64,000 bases of DNA from Streptomyces reniochalinae (GCF_003323735.1 NZ_QOIM01000024.1:124001-188000), one strand, 5' to 3'; numbered from the stretch's first letter, positions 41,470 through 51,247 are shown. Made by a program: numbers and translations. The notes: generated by a model not told the origin, from the sequence alone.

Positions 41470-42216
41470 TCAGCCGCCGACCTCCTTGGTGACCAGGGTG
41501 ACGGCCTCGTCGATGTCGTCCGTGACGTGGAAGAGTTCCAGGTCGCGTTCGGACGCCTTGCCGGTGCCGACGACCGAGCCGCGGACCCAGTCGACCAGGC
41601 CCTTCCAGTACTCGGTCCCGTAGAGCACGATCGGGAAGCGGGTGACCTTCTGCGTCTGCACGAGGGTCAGCGCCTCGAACAGCTCGTCCAGGGTGCCCAG
41701 GCCGCCGGGCAGGACGACGAAACCGCTGGCGTACTTGACGAACATCGTCTTGCGGACGAAGAAGTACCGGAAGTTGATGCCGATGTCGACGTACGGGTTC
41801 ATGCCCTGCTCGAAGGGGAGCTCGATGCCCAGCCCCACGGAGGTGCCGCCCGCCTCCAGCGCGCCCTTGTTGGCGGCCTCCATGGCTCCCGGGCCGCCGC
41901 CGGTGATGACCGCGAACCCGGCCTCGGCCAGCGCCTTGCCGATCCGGATGCCCTTGTCGTATTCGGGCGCGTCCTTGGGTGTGCGCGCTGAGCCGAAGAC
42001 GCTGATGGCGGGGCCGAGTTCGGTCAGGGCGCCGAAGCCCTCCACGAACTCGGACTGGATGCGCATCACCCGCCAGGGGTCCTGGTGGACCCAGTCGGAG
42101 GGGCCCGCGGTGTCCAGCAGCCGCTGATCGGTGGTCCCCGGCTGCACGTGTTCGCGGCGGCGTACGACGGGGCCCAGGCGCTGTTCCTTCGGCTCCCTGC
42201 CGCTCTTGTCGGTCAT
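41470..42216 (-). CDS. LOG-family (TIGR00730) Rossmann-fold protein
   Basis: 248 residues from the ATG at 42216. Lysine-decarboxylase-like/LOG motifs are intact: GGGPGAMEAANKGA and PGGLGTLDELFE with the conserved Arg-Glu-type active-site residues. Characterised relatives are cytokinin riboside 5'-monophosphate phosphoribohydrolases or nucleotide 5'-monophosphate nucleosidases. M. tuberculosis Rv1205 is the counterpart and makes cytokinins. It lies downstream of dapE on the same strand with a 224-nt gap. Confidence 0.9.
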   Translation of the reverse strand: MTDKSGREPKEQRLGPVVRRREHVQPGTTDQRLLDTAGPSDWVHQDPWRVMRIQSEFVEGFGALTELGPAISVFGSARTPKDAPEYDKGIRIGKALAEAGFAVITGGGPGAMEAANKGALEAGGTSVGLGIELPFEQGMNPYVDIGINFRYFFVRKTMFVKYASGFVVLPGGLGTLDELFEALTLVQTQKVTRFPIVLYGTEYWKGLVDWVRGSVVGTGKASERDLELFHVTDDIDEAVTLVTKEVGG

Positions 42217-42440
42217 GTACGGCTCTCTTTCCGTCTGCGATCTTTCCCGTTCAGGGTAGGCGGACGGCGGGGACGCCCGTCGGGAAATCGCGCGGCCACG
42301 AGACGACGGCCGGCTGACCACGGGATGACGGACCGCGAGGAGGCCGACGGCGAGGTGACGGACCGGCCCGCCAGTGGGGTCGCACGCGCCTGCGGCCCGC
42401 CGGCGGCGTCACGGGCGGGCGGCCCGGTCCGCCGGCGCTG

Positions 42441-43520
42441 TCAGTCGGTGAGCCAGCGGCGCAGCCGCTCCTCGCATCGGGTGATGAGCGCGATGTCCAC
42501 CCGCTCGTCCCTCTTGTGGGCGAGTTTCGGGTCGCCGGGACCGTAGTTGACGGCGGGCACGCCCAGCGCGCTGAAGCGGGACACGTCGGTCCAGCCGTAC
42601 TTGGGGCGCGGACGGCCGCCGACGGCGTCGAGGAAGGCGCGGGCGGCCGGGTGGGAGAGGCCCGGCAGGGCGCCCGGTGAGCTGTCGTCCACCTCGAACT
42701 CGTCCACGCCGCATCCGGCGAAGACCTCGCGCACGTGGTCGAGTGCCTGCTGCTCGTCGCGGTCGGGCGCGTAGCGGTAGTTGACGGTGACGGTGCACAG
42801 GTCCGGGATGACGTTGCCCGCCACGCCGCCTTCCACACGTACGGCGTTGAGGCCTTCGTGGTACTCCAGGCCGTCGATCACCGGCCGCCGCGGCTCGTAG
42901 GCCGCCAGCCGCCGAAGGATCGGGCCCGCCGCGTGGATGGCGTTGGCGCCCATCCAGCCGCGTGCCGAGTGCGCACGGACGCCCCGGGTCCGCAGGTGCA
43001 CCCTGAGGGTGCCCTGGCAGCCGCCCTCGACCTCGGCCTCCGAGCCCTCCAGCAGGACGGCGAAGTCGCCGGCCAGCCAGTCGGGGTGGGCGTCTGCGAT
43101 GTGGCCGAGGCCGTTGAGGTGGGCGGCGACCTCCTCGTTGTCGTAGAAGACGAACGTGAGGTCGCGGTTGGGTTCGGGCACGGTCGCCGCGATGCGCAGC
43201 TGCACGGCGACGCCGGACTTCATGTCGCTGGTGCCGCAGCCCCACAGCATGCCGTCGTCGTCCAGCCGGGAGGGCAGGTTGCCGGCGATCGGGACGGTGT
43301 CGATGTGCCCGGCCAGGATGACGCGTTCCGCGCGGCCGAGGTCGGTGCGGGCGACGACGTTGTTGCCGTGCCGCGTCACCCGCAGGTGCGGCAGCCCGCG
43401 CAACGCCTCCTCGACGGCGTCCGCCAGCGCTTTCTCGGTTCCGCTCTCGGAGGGGAAGTCCACCAGCCGCGCGGTGAGCCGGGCGGCGTCCTGCTGGAGG
43501 TCGAGTGCGCTGTCGCTCAT
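42441..43520 (-). CDS. dapE: Succinyl-diaminopimelate desuccinylase
   Basis: 359 residues. M20 metallopeptidase fold: His72 and Asp74 (GHIDTVP), Asp99 (GTSDMKSG), and Glu129/Glu130 (DNEEVAA) for the di-zinc site, with a dimerisation domain (RGVRAHSARGWMGANAIHAA) in the middle. It releases LL-diaminopimelate for peptidoglycan and lysine synthesis. It works with dapC, 2 kb away on the same strand. The ATG has no Shine-Dalgarno; TAGGGT lies 6 nt before it. M. tuberculosis Rv1202 is the orthologue. Confidence 0.94.
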   Translation of the reverse strand: MSDSALDLQQDAARLTARLVDFPSESGTEKALADAVEEALRGLPHLRVTRHGNNVVARTDLGRAERVILAGHIDTVPIAGNLPSRLDDDGMLWGCGTSDMKSGVAVQLRIAATVPEPNRDLTFVFYDNEEVAAHLNGLGHIADAHPDWLAGDFAVLLEGSEAEVEGGCQGTLRVHLRTRGVRAHSARGWMGANAIHAAGPILRRLAAYEPRRPVIDGLEYHEGLNAVRVEGGVAGNVIPDLCTVTVNYRYAPDRDEQQALDHVREVFAGCGVDEFEVDDSSPGALPGLSHPAARAFLDAVGGRPRPKYGWTDVSRFSALGVPAVNYGPGDPKLAHKRDERVDIALITRCEERLRRWLTD

Positions 43521-43526
43521 GGGGCC

Positions 43527-43532
43527 ACCCTA
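43527..43532 (-). promoter_or_regulatory. Candidate -10 of leaderless promoter for dapE
   Basis: TAGGGT with a 6-nt spacer (GGCCCC) to the dapE ATG at 43520; no Shine-Dalgarno. Confidence 0.55.
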
Positions 43533-43592
43533 CGGTGGACGCGCCGCGCCGCGCGGTGTGCCCGGGCGGAACGTCCTGTCTGTTCCAGCGGC

Positions 43593-43598
43593 TACCTT
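43593..43598 (+). promoter_or_regulatory. Candidate -10 of leaderless promoter for the divergent transglycosylase-like gene
   Basis: TACCTT with a 7-nt spacer (GGTGCGC) to the GTG at 43606, 60 nt from the divergent dapE element. Confidence 0.45.
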
Positions 43599-43605
43599 GG
43601 TGCGC

Positions 43606-44619
43606 GTGCCCCTCTTCGGATCTGATCCCTCCTCGCGCGCGCCCGCACGCACCAGCCGTGCGACGGGCCGCGGCATGCTGCTGCGGATCTCTGTGGCCTG
43701 CGTCGTGTTGCTCACCGTGGTCGCCTACGTGGCGGTGCGCGGGATGACGGGCGAGGACGCCGCGGTGTGCACGGCCCGCTCCGCGGGCGGCGGCGCCGAC
43801 GGCTCGCGGGACGCGCCGTCCTACCGGCTCAAGCCGGTGCAGGCCGCCAACGCGGCGACGATCGCCGCGGTGGCCTCCCAGCGAGGGCTGCCGGGCAGGG
43901 CCGTGACGATAGCGCTGGCCACCGCCATACAGGAGTCGCAGCTGCGCAACATCACCCACGGGGACCGGGATTCGGTCGGCCTCTTCCAGCAGCGTCCCTC
44001 GCAGGGCTGGGGCACGGTCGCGCAGATCGGCGATCCCGTCTACGCGGTGGGCAAGTTCTACGACCACCTGGTCGACATTCCCGGGTACTCGCGGCTGCCG
44101 CTGACCGTGGCGGCCCAGCGGGTGCAGCGCAGCGGCTACCCGCGGGCGTACGCCAAGCACGAGACGAACGCGGCCTTGCTCACGGCCGCGCTCACCGGCC
44201 GGGAGGCCGCCACCCTCACCTGCACGGCGGGCGCCCGCAAGAAGGGCGAGAGCGGCGATCCGGCACGGGTACGGGAGCGGCTGACCCGGGAGTTCGGGCG
44301 CGACGTGCTCGCCGACGGCACCGGCAGCCTCGGCACGTCCGCCGCGGGCGGGGGCAGCGCGCACGGCGTGCGTCCGGCGGGGCACACCGAGGCCCAGCCG
44401 GCGGTGTCGGTTCCGGCCAAGGGCCGTCGCCAGGGCTGGGAGCTGGCGCACTGGGCGGTCGCCAACGCCGAGGGGCTGCACATCACCCGGATCTCGTACG
44501 GGGGACGCGAGTGGAGCGCGGGCCGGTCCAGGGAGGGCTGGCGCTCCACGGGTGAGGGCGACGCCAAGGGCGGCGCCTCGCGGGGTCCCGTGCGGCTGCT
44601 GCTCGCCGCCGGTCACTAG
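43606..44619 (+). CDS. Membrane-anchored lytic-transglycosylase-like protein
   Basis: 337 residues from the GTG at 43606 (GTG 43600 and ATG 43675 are alternatives). One TM helix near residues 24-42 places the rest outside. The core TIALATAIQESQLRN with Glu110 and GDRDSVGLFQQRPSQGWGT resembles lysozyme-like/transglycosylase proteins, where this Glu is the general acid that cuts peptidoglycan glycans. The C-terminal ~130 residues end in a small beta domain (AHWAVANAEGLHITRISYGG) that may bind the wall. Automated names such as heavy metal transporter do not fit. It is divergent from dapE, linking wall precursor synthesis and wall turnover. Confidence 0.75.
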   Translation: MPLFGSDPSSRAPARTSRATGRGMLLRISVACVVLLTVVAYVAVRGMTGEDAAVCTARSAGGGADGSRDAPSYRLKPVQAANAATIAAVASQRGLPGRAVTIALATAIQESQLRNITHGDRDSVGLFQQRPSQGWGTVAQIGDPVYAVGKFYDHLVDIPGYSRLPLTVAAQRVQRSGYPRAYAKHETNAALLTAALTGREAATLTCTAGARKKGESGDPARVRERLTREFGRDVLADGTGSLGTSAAGGGSAHGVRPAGHTEAQPAVSVPAKGRRQGWELAHWAVANAEGLHITRISYGGREWSAGRSREGWRSTGEGDAKGGASRGPVRLLLAAGH

Positions 44620-44927
44620 TACCCACGCTCACCCGCGGGAGGGAAGCCGGTCCACCGCGCGGGCGCGCGGTCGCTCGGGTGACGGTCACCGCGAGGGGTG
44701 AACACGAGCGGGCGAACGCCGCTGGCAGCGTGCCGTTTCGACTTCTCCGGTACAGGTCAACCCCCGGTGATAAATGCCCAGTTTGAGGGCTCACGCGGCA
44801 AACCTGGTTTGCCAATCCTTTACCCTCGCTTCCCGCAACCTCCACGGCGCTCAGGACGATAGGCACAGCGTCTGACCGGGCGACCCCGGCTGACACGCCA
44901 AGAACCCCTCTCCGTCAAAGGAGCACC
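44620..44927. other. 308-nt upstream region of the small secreted protein gene
   Basis: It contains a 17-nt perfect inverted repeat at 44797-44813 and an AT-rich patch around 44765-44820, otherwise no gene. The region ends with the strong ribosome site AAAGGAG just before 44928. Confidence 0.6.
44797..44813. promoter_or_regulatory. Candidate operator: 8-bp-arm palindrome
   Basis: GGCAAACC T GGTTTGCC has perfect 8-bp arms with a 1-nt centre, 115 nt upstream of the secreted protein start, in an unusually AT-rich stretch. It is not followed by a T-run and no gene ends close to it, so a regulator binding site is more likely than a terminator. Confidence 0.5.
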
Positions 44928-45335
44928 ATGTCCCTCCCCCTCACGCGCCGGATCGCCCGCACCGCGCTGCTGACGGCAGCCGGCGCTGCCACCGTCGTCG
45001 GCGCTGCTGGTGCCGCGAGCGCCGTGGAGCTGCCGGCCGCCCCGGTCGGCGGTCTCAGCAACCTGGACGGCGAGGGCGTCGGCAACACGCTGGACAAGAC
45101 GGCCCGCGACACCACCGAGCTGGCCGGCGAGGCCGGCGGCAGCGCCGTCGAGAAGGCCGTGCCGGCCGCGGGGAAGGCCGTCGGCAGCACCGGCAAGACC
45201 GTCGCGCCGGCGGCGCAGTCCCTCGCGGGGAGCACCGCGGGTGAGGCCGGTGACCTGCTCGGCGACACCGCCTCCTCGGCGACGGGCAAGGGCCTGCCCT
45301 CCACCGGCAACCTCGGGGGCCTCCCCCTCGGTTGA
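44928..45335 (+). CDS. Small secreted Gly/Ala-rich protein
   Basis: 135 residues. A Sec signal peptide (MSLPLTRRIARTALLTAAGA and on) should be cut after the AxA-type GAASA (residue ~32). The mature ~100 residues are Ala/Gly/Thr/Ser-rich with weak heptad-like spacing (TARDTTELAGEAGGSAVEKA) and end GLPSTGNLGGLPLG, with no transmembrane anchor. Close relatives are common in streptomycetes and often carry the label ATP-binding protein, for which I see no basis. AAAGGAG lies 6 nt upstream of the ATG. A terminator follows. Confidence 0.8.
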   Translation: MSLPLTRRIARTALLTAAGAATVVGAAGAASAVELPAAPVGGLSNLDGEGVGNTLDKTARDTTELAGEAGGSAVEKAVPAAGKAVGSTGKTVAPAAQSLAGSTAGEAGDLLGDTASSATGKGLPSTGNLGGLPLG

Positions 45336-45466
45336 TGCGCGAGGCCGTGCGGACGCGCCCCTCGCCGCGCCGGCTGCTCACCGCTCGGACGAGTGGGTTT
45401 CGGCGCCCCCGAAACCCCGCGGGGCTCCTGCCCCCCGCTCCGCGATCCCGCGCCCGCACGCACGAC

Positions 45467-45502
45467 AAGGGCCGCCCGGACATCCATGGCCGGGCGGCCC
45501 TT
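45467..45502. terminator. Bidirectional terminator between the secreted protein gene and dapC
   Basis: Perfect 13-bp stem AAGGGCCGCCCGG with its complement around a 10-nt loop, followed by TTT. Confidence 0.8.
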
Positions 45503-45503
45503 T

Positions 45504-45546
45504 CGCGTGCTCAGCGCTCGCGCGTGCTCAGCGCTCGCGCGTGCAC
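45504..45546. repeat. 17-nt tandem repeat downstream of dapC
   Basis: CGCGTGCTCAGCGCTCG at 45504-45520 and 45521-45537, then a partial CGCGTGCAC. It begins just beyond the hairpin stem. Confidence 0.85.
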
Positions 45547-45601
45547 AGTGGCACGCGTACGCGGCAACGCGCGTGCTCACGCGGTGAGACCGGCGGCCGG
45601 C

Positions 45602-46699
45602 TCAGCCCTTCAGCCTGCTGACCGCCGCGTTCACGCGCTCGTCCGTCGCCGTGAGGGCGACGCGCACATGGCTCTCGCCCGCAGGGCCGTAGAAGTCGCC
45701 GGGGGCGACGAGGATGCCCTGGTCCGCGAGGCCGCCCACCGTCTTCCAGCAGGACTCGTCGCGGGTGGCCCACAGGTACAGCGACGCCTCGCTGTGCTCG
45801 ATGCGGAATCCGGCGGCTTCGAGCGCGCCGCGCAGCGCGGCGCGGCGCGCGCGGTAGCGGTCGCGCTGCGCGGCGACGTGGGTGTCGTCGCCGAGGGCGA
45901 CGACGGTCGCCGCCTGCACGGGTGCGGGTGTCATCATCCCGCCGTGCTTGCGGATCTGGAGCAGTTCGCCGAGGACGGCGGCGTCGCCGGCGATGAACGC
46001 GGCGCGGTATCCGGCGAGGTTGGAGCGCTTGGAGAGGGAGTGGACGGCCACGATGCCCTCATGGCTGCCGCCGCACACGTCGGGGTGGAGGACGGAGACG
46101 GGGTCCGCCTCCCAGCCCAGCTCCAGGTAGCACTCGTCGCTGAGGACGAGGACGCCCCTCTCGCGGGCCCAGGCGACGACGGCGCGGAGCTTCTCGGCGG
46201 GAAGCACCTGACCCGTGGGGTTGGACGGGGAGTTGAGCCACAGCAGCTTGAGTCCGGCGGGGTCGAGTTCCAGCGGGTCGTCGTAGGCGACGTACTCGGC
46301 GCGGGCCAGCCGTGCCCCGACCTCGTAGGTGGGGTAGGCGAGCCGGGGGAAGGCGACCCGGTCGCCGGGGCCGAGGCCGAGCTGGGTGGGCAGCCAGGCC
46401 ACGAGTTCCTTGGAGCCGACGACGGGCAGGACGTTGCGTTCCGTCATTCCGCGCGCCCCCAGGCGGCGCTCGCACCATCCGGTGAGCGCGTCCCGCAGCT
46501 CCCTCGTACCCCACACGGTGGGGTAGCCGGGGGTGTCGGCGGCTTCGGTGAGCGCTTGCCTGATCAGCGGCGGCACCGGGTCGACGGGCGTGCCGACGGA
46601 CAGATCGACGATGCCGTCGGGGTGCCGGGCGGCGGTGGTCTTGTACGGCTCGAGCCGGTCCCAGGGGAAGGTGGGGAGGCGGTCGGAGACGGAGGGCAT
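45602..46699 (-). CDS. dapC: N-succinyldiaminopimelate aminotransferase (DapC)
   Basis: 365 residues from the ATG at 46699 (a GTG three codons upstream is possible). Fold-type I aminotransferase: PGYPTVWGTRELRDAL, Asn/Asp pair in NSPSNPTGQ and LSDECYLELGW, and PLP Lys224 in SLSKRSNLAGYR. It converts N-succinyl-2-amino-6-ketopimelate with glutamate to N-succinyl-LL-DAP, one step before DapE. Downstream of fdxA on the same strand; M. tuberculosis has the same pair (Rv1177-Rv1178). A 17-nt tandem repeat sits in its leader. Confidence 0.92.
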   Translation of the reverse strand: MPSVSDRLPTFPWDRLEPYKTTAARHPDGIVDLSVGTPVDPVPPLIRQALTEAADTPGYPTVWGTRELRDALTGWCERRLGARGMTERNVLPVVGSKELVAWLPTQLGLGPGDRVAFPRLAYPTYEVGARLARAEYVAYDDPLELDPAGLKLLWLNSPSNPTGQVLPAEKLRAVVAWARERGVLVLSDECYLELGWEADPVSVLHPDVCGGSHEGIVAVHSLSKRSNLAGYRAAFIAGDAAVLGELLQIRKHGGMMTPAPVQAATVVALGDDTHVAAQRDRYRARRAALRGALEAAGFRIEHSEASLYLWATRDESCWKTVGGLADQGILVAPGDFYGPAGESHVRVALTATDERVNAAVSRLKG

Positions 46700-46714
46700 G
46701 GGGCTCACTTTCTG

Positions 46715-46764
46715 GGGGGGAACAGCCGCCTGGGGGGAACAGCCGCCTGGAGAGAACAGCCGCA
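46715..46764. repeat. 17-nt tandem repeat in the dapC upstream region
   Basis: GGGGGGAACAGCCGCCT occurs at 46715-46731 and 46732-46748, and a diverged third copy at 46749-46764, just 16-65 nt upstream of the dapC start, where they would lie in its leader or promoter. Confidence 0.85.
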
Positions 46765-46868
46765 GCAACGCCGCGGTCCCGTACGAGCGGACGCGTGGGA
46801 CCGACGTACGGGACCGGGGGCCGAGGAGCCGCGGCGGGGCGGCTCGCTCGTCGTTCAGGCGACGTGGC

Positions 46869-47195
46869 TCACTCGTCGTGTTCCTGCGGCGGGAGCGCGG
46901 CGATGAGCGGGTGGTCCTTCTCGATCAGGCCGAGCTTGCTGGCGCCGCCGGGCGAGCCGAGGTCGTCGAAGAACTCGACGTTCGCCTTGTAGTAGTCCTT
47001 CCACTCCTCGGGAGTGTCATCCTCGTAGAAGATGGCCTCGACCGGGCAGACAGGCTCGCAGGCACCGCAGTCGACGCACTCGTCCGGATGGATGTACAAG
47101 GACCGCTGGCCCTCGTAGATGCAGTCGACGGGGCACTCCTCGATGCAGGCCTTGTCCTTCAGGTCGACGCAAGGCTCCGCGATGACGTACGTCAC
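46869..47195 (-). CDS. fdxA: Seven-iron ferredoxin
   Basis: 108 residues. Cys9, Cys17, Cys21, Cys25 and Cys40, Cys43, Cys46, Cys50 (CVDCGACEPVCP) match the bacterial 7Fe ferredoxin pattern that binds one 3Fe-4S and one 4Fe-4S cluster; the first motif (CVDLKDKACIEECPVDC) has the long gap typical of the 3Fe site. A C-terminal helix (WKDYYKANVEFFDDLG) completes the FdxA/FdxC subtype. It donates electrons at low potential, for example to cytochromes P450. The GTG at 47195 has GGAGGA upstream. It precedes dapC. Confidence 0.95.
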   Translation of the reverse strand: MTYVIAEPCVDLKDKACIEECPVDCIYEGQRSLYIHPDECVDCGACEPVCPVEAIFYEDDTPEEWKDYYKANVEFFDDLGSPGGASKLGLIEKDHPLIAALPPQEHDE

Positions 47196-47346
47196 GCTGT
47201 CGTTCCTCCTCTTTAGGGCTGGCGGGCCGGTGCACCGGCTCCGCCGCGGGCGCGCGGGAGCGCTGTTTCGCTTCGGACGGCGGCGATGCCCACACCTAGT
47301 ATCTCCGTTCCCGGACACAAGACGAACAGGAGGGGCGGATAGAGCT

Positions 47347-48354
47347 GTGGAATTCACCACTGGCGGACGCCTTGAGGTCCGCATCACCCCTTCCGACGTG
47401 GGAGAACGTGTGTCGGTGCGGTCGTTGACGGGCGCCGGCGAGCGCCGCGGGCGGTTCACGGACACCCTCGGTATTCTCACATCGTGGAACGGCGGCGTAC
47501 TCGGTATCACGCGGCGCGATGGTAAGCACGTGGAGATCCAGGAAGCGTCCATGGTCGCCGGAAAGGTGGTACCCCGCACGCCCGCGCGCCGCCGGGGGAT
47601 ACCGGCGGCCGACGTGGCGGAGGTGGTCGCCGTGGCGGCCCGCGGCTGGCCACCGGCCGAGTCGCGGCGGCTGGGCGGCTGGACGCTCCGTGCCGCCGGC
47701 GGCTTCACCGCGCGGGCGAACTCGGTGCTGCCGTCCGCGGATCCCGGGCTGCCGCTGGACGACGCACTGGCCGAGGTCGCCGCCTGGTACGCGGAGCGGG
47801 GGCTGCCGGCCCGGATCCAGGTGGCGGCCGAGGAGCACGCGCTGCTGGAGCGGGAGTTGCGCGAGCGCGGCTGGACGGCCGAGCGGCCCGCGGTCGTACG
47901 GGTGGGCGCGCTCGCGCCGCTCGCCGACCGGGAGCCCGACACCCGCGTGCTGCTGCACCGCGAGCCGGACGCGCGGTGGATCTCGCTCTACCACCGCGCG
48001 GACGGCGGCGGGCTGACGGAAGCGGCGCGCGAGGTGCTGGGGGGCGGCCCTTCCGTGTGGTTCGCGACGGTGCCGGACGACCGGGAGACGAACGGCACAC
48101 CGGCCGCGATCGGGCGGTGCGTGGTGGACGGCCGCTGGGCGGGGTTCGCGGGCGTCGAGGTCGCCTCCGCGCACCGCCGCCAGGGGCTGGCGCGGGCGGT
48201 CATGGCCGAGCTGGCGAGGGCCGCGCTGGCCGAGGGCGCCTCGGCCGCCTACCTCCAGGTGGAGCGGGACAACGCGCCTGCCCGCGCGCTCTACGACACG
48301 CTGGGCTTCGCCGACCACCACGCGTACCACTACCTGCGCGCCCCACAGGACTGA
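47347..48354 (+). CDS. GNAT acetyltransferase, cg3035/Rv0428c type
   Basis: 335 residues from the GTG at 47347 (AGGAGGGG about 12 nt upstream). The N-terminal ~65 residues form a small beta domain (LEVRITPSDVGERVSVRSLT and GRFTDTLGILTSW). Two GNAT-like modules follow; the C-terminal one has motif A VEVASAHRRQGLARAVMAEL (acetyl-CoA pyrophosphate loop) and the closing ERDNAPARALYDTLGF. It has the layout of the Rv0428c family; the acceptor substrate is unknown. Divergent from fdxA, and the next gene starts 1 nt after its stop. Confidence 0.88.
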   Translation: MEFTTGGRLEVRITPSDVGERVSVRSLTGAGERRGRFTDTLGILTSWNGGVLGITRRDGKHVEIQEASMVAGKVVPRTPARRRGIPAADVAEVVAVAARGWPPAESRRLGGWTLRAAGGFTARANSVLPSADPGLPLDDALAEVAAWYAERGLPARIQVAAEEHALLERELRERGWTAERPAVVRVGALAPLADREPDTRVLLHREPDARWISLYHRADGGGLTEAAREVLGGGPSVWFATVPDDRETNGTPAAIGRCVVDGRWAGFAGVEVASAHRRQGLARAVMAELARAALAEGASAAYLQVERDNAPARALYDTLGFADHHAYHYLRAPQD

Positions 48355-48355
48355 C

Positions 48356-49258
48356 ATGGCGACCGGAGACGGAACACAGGGGCCGGGCCCGGACGAGGGC
48401 GTGCCCGACGTGGTCAGGCAGCGGTTCGCCGAGGCGGCGCGGGAGGAAGGGCCCGATCTGGCGACGCTGTGCCTGCTGGTCGGCGCCGAGGCGGCGCTGC
48501 GCCGCGAGGGCGCAGCCCAGGACGCGGCCGCGGCCGAGCGGATCGTGGACCAGGGGCAGGCGGAGCTCGACCGGCTGGCCGGGCTGCTGCCGTACGAGCG
48601 CGGCCGCGCCCCCGCGGAGTGGGCGAACGCCCTGCGGCGGCTGCTGGGCGAGGAGCTCGGATTCCGCGGCGCCGCCCCCGACTACCAGCGGCTGGCCTCC
48701 TCGCTGCTGCCCGAGGTACTGCGGCGGCGGCGCGGACTGCCGATTCTGCTGTCGGTGGTCTGGACGGAGGTGGCGCGGCGTGCGGGTGCCCCGGTGTACG
48801 GGGTGGCGCTGCCGGGGCACTTCGTCGTCGGGTTCGGGGATCCGCGCGGGCACCACGTGCTGGCCGACCCGTTCGCCGGTGGCGGCCGGCTGGGCGAACA
48901 GGAGCTGTCCGTGATGGTCGCCGGGGCCACCGGCGGGGCGCCGCTGTCGACCGCCTCCTTCCAGCCCGCGGGGGCGCTGGAGACGGTGCTGCGGGTGCTG
49001 AACAACATCCGTGCCTGGGCCGCCCGCCGACCCGAGCAGACGGGCGTGCGGCTGTGGGCGGTCGAACTGTCCCTGCTGCTGCCGCACCATCCGGGCAGAC
49101 TCCGCTTCGAGCGTGCGCAGTTGCTGGTGGAGCGGGGGGAGTTCGCGCGGGGCGCGGAGGAGATGGAAGGTTACGCCGACGTCGTCGCGGCGATGGAGCC
49201 GAACGCGGCGGAGAACATCCGCCGCGCGGCCCGCGCGGCGCGGGCCCGGCTGAACTGA
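48356..49258 (+). CDS. Transglutaminase-like, SirB1-family protein
   Basis: 300 residues. The transglutaminase-like core reads LPILLSVVWTEVARRAGAPV, YGVALPGHFVVGFGD and HHVLADPFAGG; the His/Asp positions fit the family, but Ser replaces the nucleophilic Cys seen in active transglutaminases, so it may be non-catalytic, as is usual for SirB1 proteins. A tetratricopeptide-like C-terminal half (LSLLLPHHPGRLRFERAQLL) follows. The ATG starts 1 nt after the GNAT stop, so the two are co-translated. Function unknown. Confidence 0.85.
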   Translation: MATGDGTQGPGPDEGVPDVVRQRFAEAAREEGPDLATLCLLVGAEAALRREGAAQDAAAAERIVDQGQAELDRLAGLLPYERGRAPAEWANALRRLLGEELGFRGAAPDYQRLASSLLPEVLRRRRGLPILLSVVWTEVARRAGAPVYGVALPGHFVVGFGDPRGHHVLADPFAGGGRLGEQELSVMVAGATGGAPLSTASFQPAGALETVLRVLNNIRAWAARRPEQTGVRLWAVELSLLLPHHPGRLRFERAQLLVERGEFARGAEEMEGYADVVAAMEPNAAENIRRAARAARARLN

Positions 49259-49340
49259 CGGTGCGCGGGCGGGCATACGCCGGCGGGCGGACGTCTCCGC
49301 ACGGCCGGGCGCGCCGGCCCGTGGCCTGCCGCGCGCGCCG

Positions 49341-49951
49341 CTACAGCCAGCCCCGGTCGCGGGCGATGCGGGCGGCCTCCGTGCGGTTGCGCGCGCCGGT
49401 CTTGTGGATGGCCGTGGACAGGTAGTTGCGGACGGTGCCGTGCGTCAGGTGCAGCCTGGCCGCGATCTCGGCGTTGCCCGCGCCCTCGCGTGCCGCGCCG
49501 AGCACGTCGCACTCCCGTTCGGTCAGCGGGCTGGCGCCCTGTGCGAGGGCCGCGGCGGCCAGTCCGGGGTCGATGACGCGCTCCCCGGCCAGCACCCGCC
49601 TGACGGCGTCGGCGAGTCGGGCCGCGGGCGCGTCCTTGACCAGGAAGGCGTCCGCGCCCGCCTCCATGGCCCTGCGCAGGTATCCCGGCCTGCCGAACGT
49701 GGTGAGGATGACGACCTTCAGGTCAGGGTGGTCGAAGCGCAGCCCCTCCAGCGCGTCCAGGCCGCTTCGGCCCGGCATCTCGATGTCGAGCAGGGCGACG
49801 TCGGGACGGTGCTCGGCGACCGCGTCCGGCACCTCGTCGCCGCGCCCGACCTCGGCGGCGATCTCGATGTCCGGCTCCAGGCCGAGGAGCGCCGCGAGTG
49901 CCTCGCGGACCATGACCTGGTCCTCGGCCAGCAGCAGTCTGATCACGCGCA

Positions 49952-49952
<1 letters not shown>
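49341..49952 (-). CDS. NarL/LuxR-family response regulator
   Basis: 203 residues. Receiver domain with the acidic pair EDQ, phospho-acceptor Asp56 in LLDIEMPG, and Lys in FLVKDAP. The C-terminal LuxR helix-turn-helix reads LTERECDVLGAAREGAGNAE and HLTHGTVRNYLSTAIHKTGA. Its ATG shares 1 nt with the kinase stop (TGATG), so it is translated with the histidine kinase. It presumably controls the adjacent ABC exporter. Confidence 0.93.
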
Positions 49953-51145
<1,193 letters not shown>

Positions 51146-51247
51146 GGCTGGGCCCCTGCGGCGGTCTCGGCCATGTCGCGGCTCCTCCTCCGGTGCGGGG
51201 GCTACGGGCGGCGCACGCGCGGCCGCCGGTTGTGTGCGGCGTACGGC

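Noticed and set aside
43606..44619. Heavy metal transporter (a common automated name for this family)
   Set aside because: One TM helix and a lysozyme-like core with GLFQQRPS do not fit any transporter family.
44928..45335. ATP-binding protein (a common automated name)
   Set aside because: No Walker or kinase motif; it is a small secreted Ala/Gly-rich protein.
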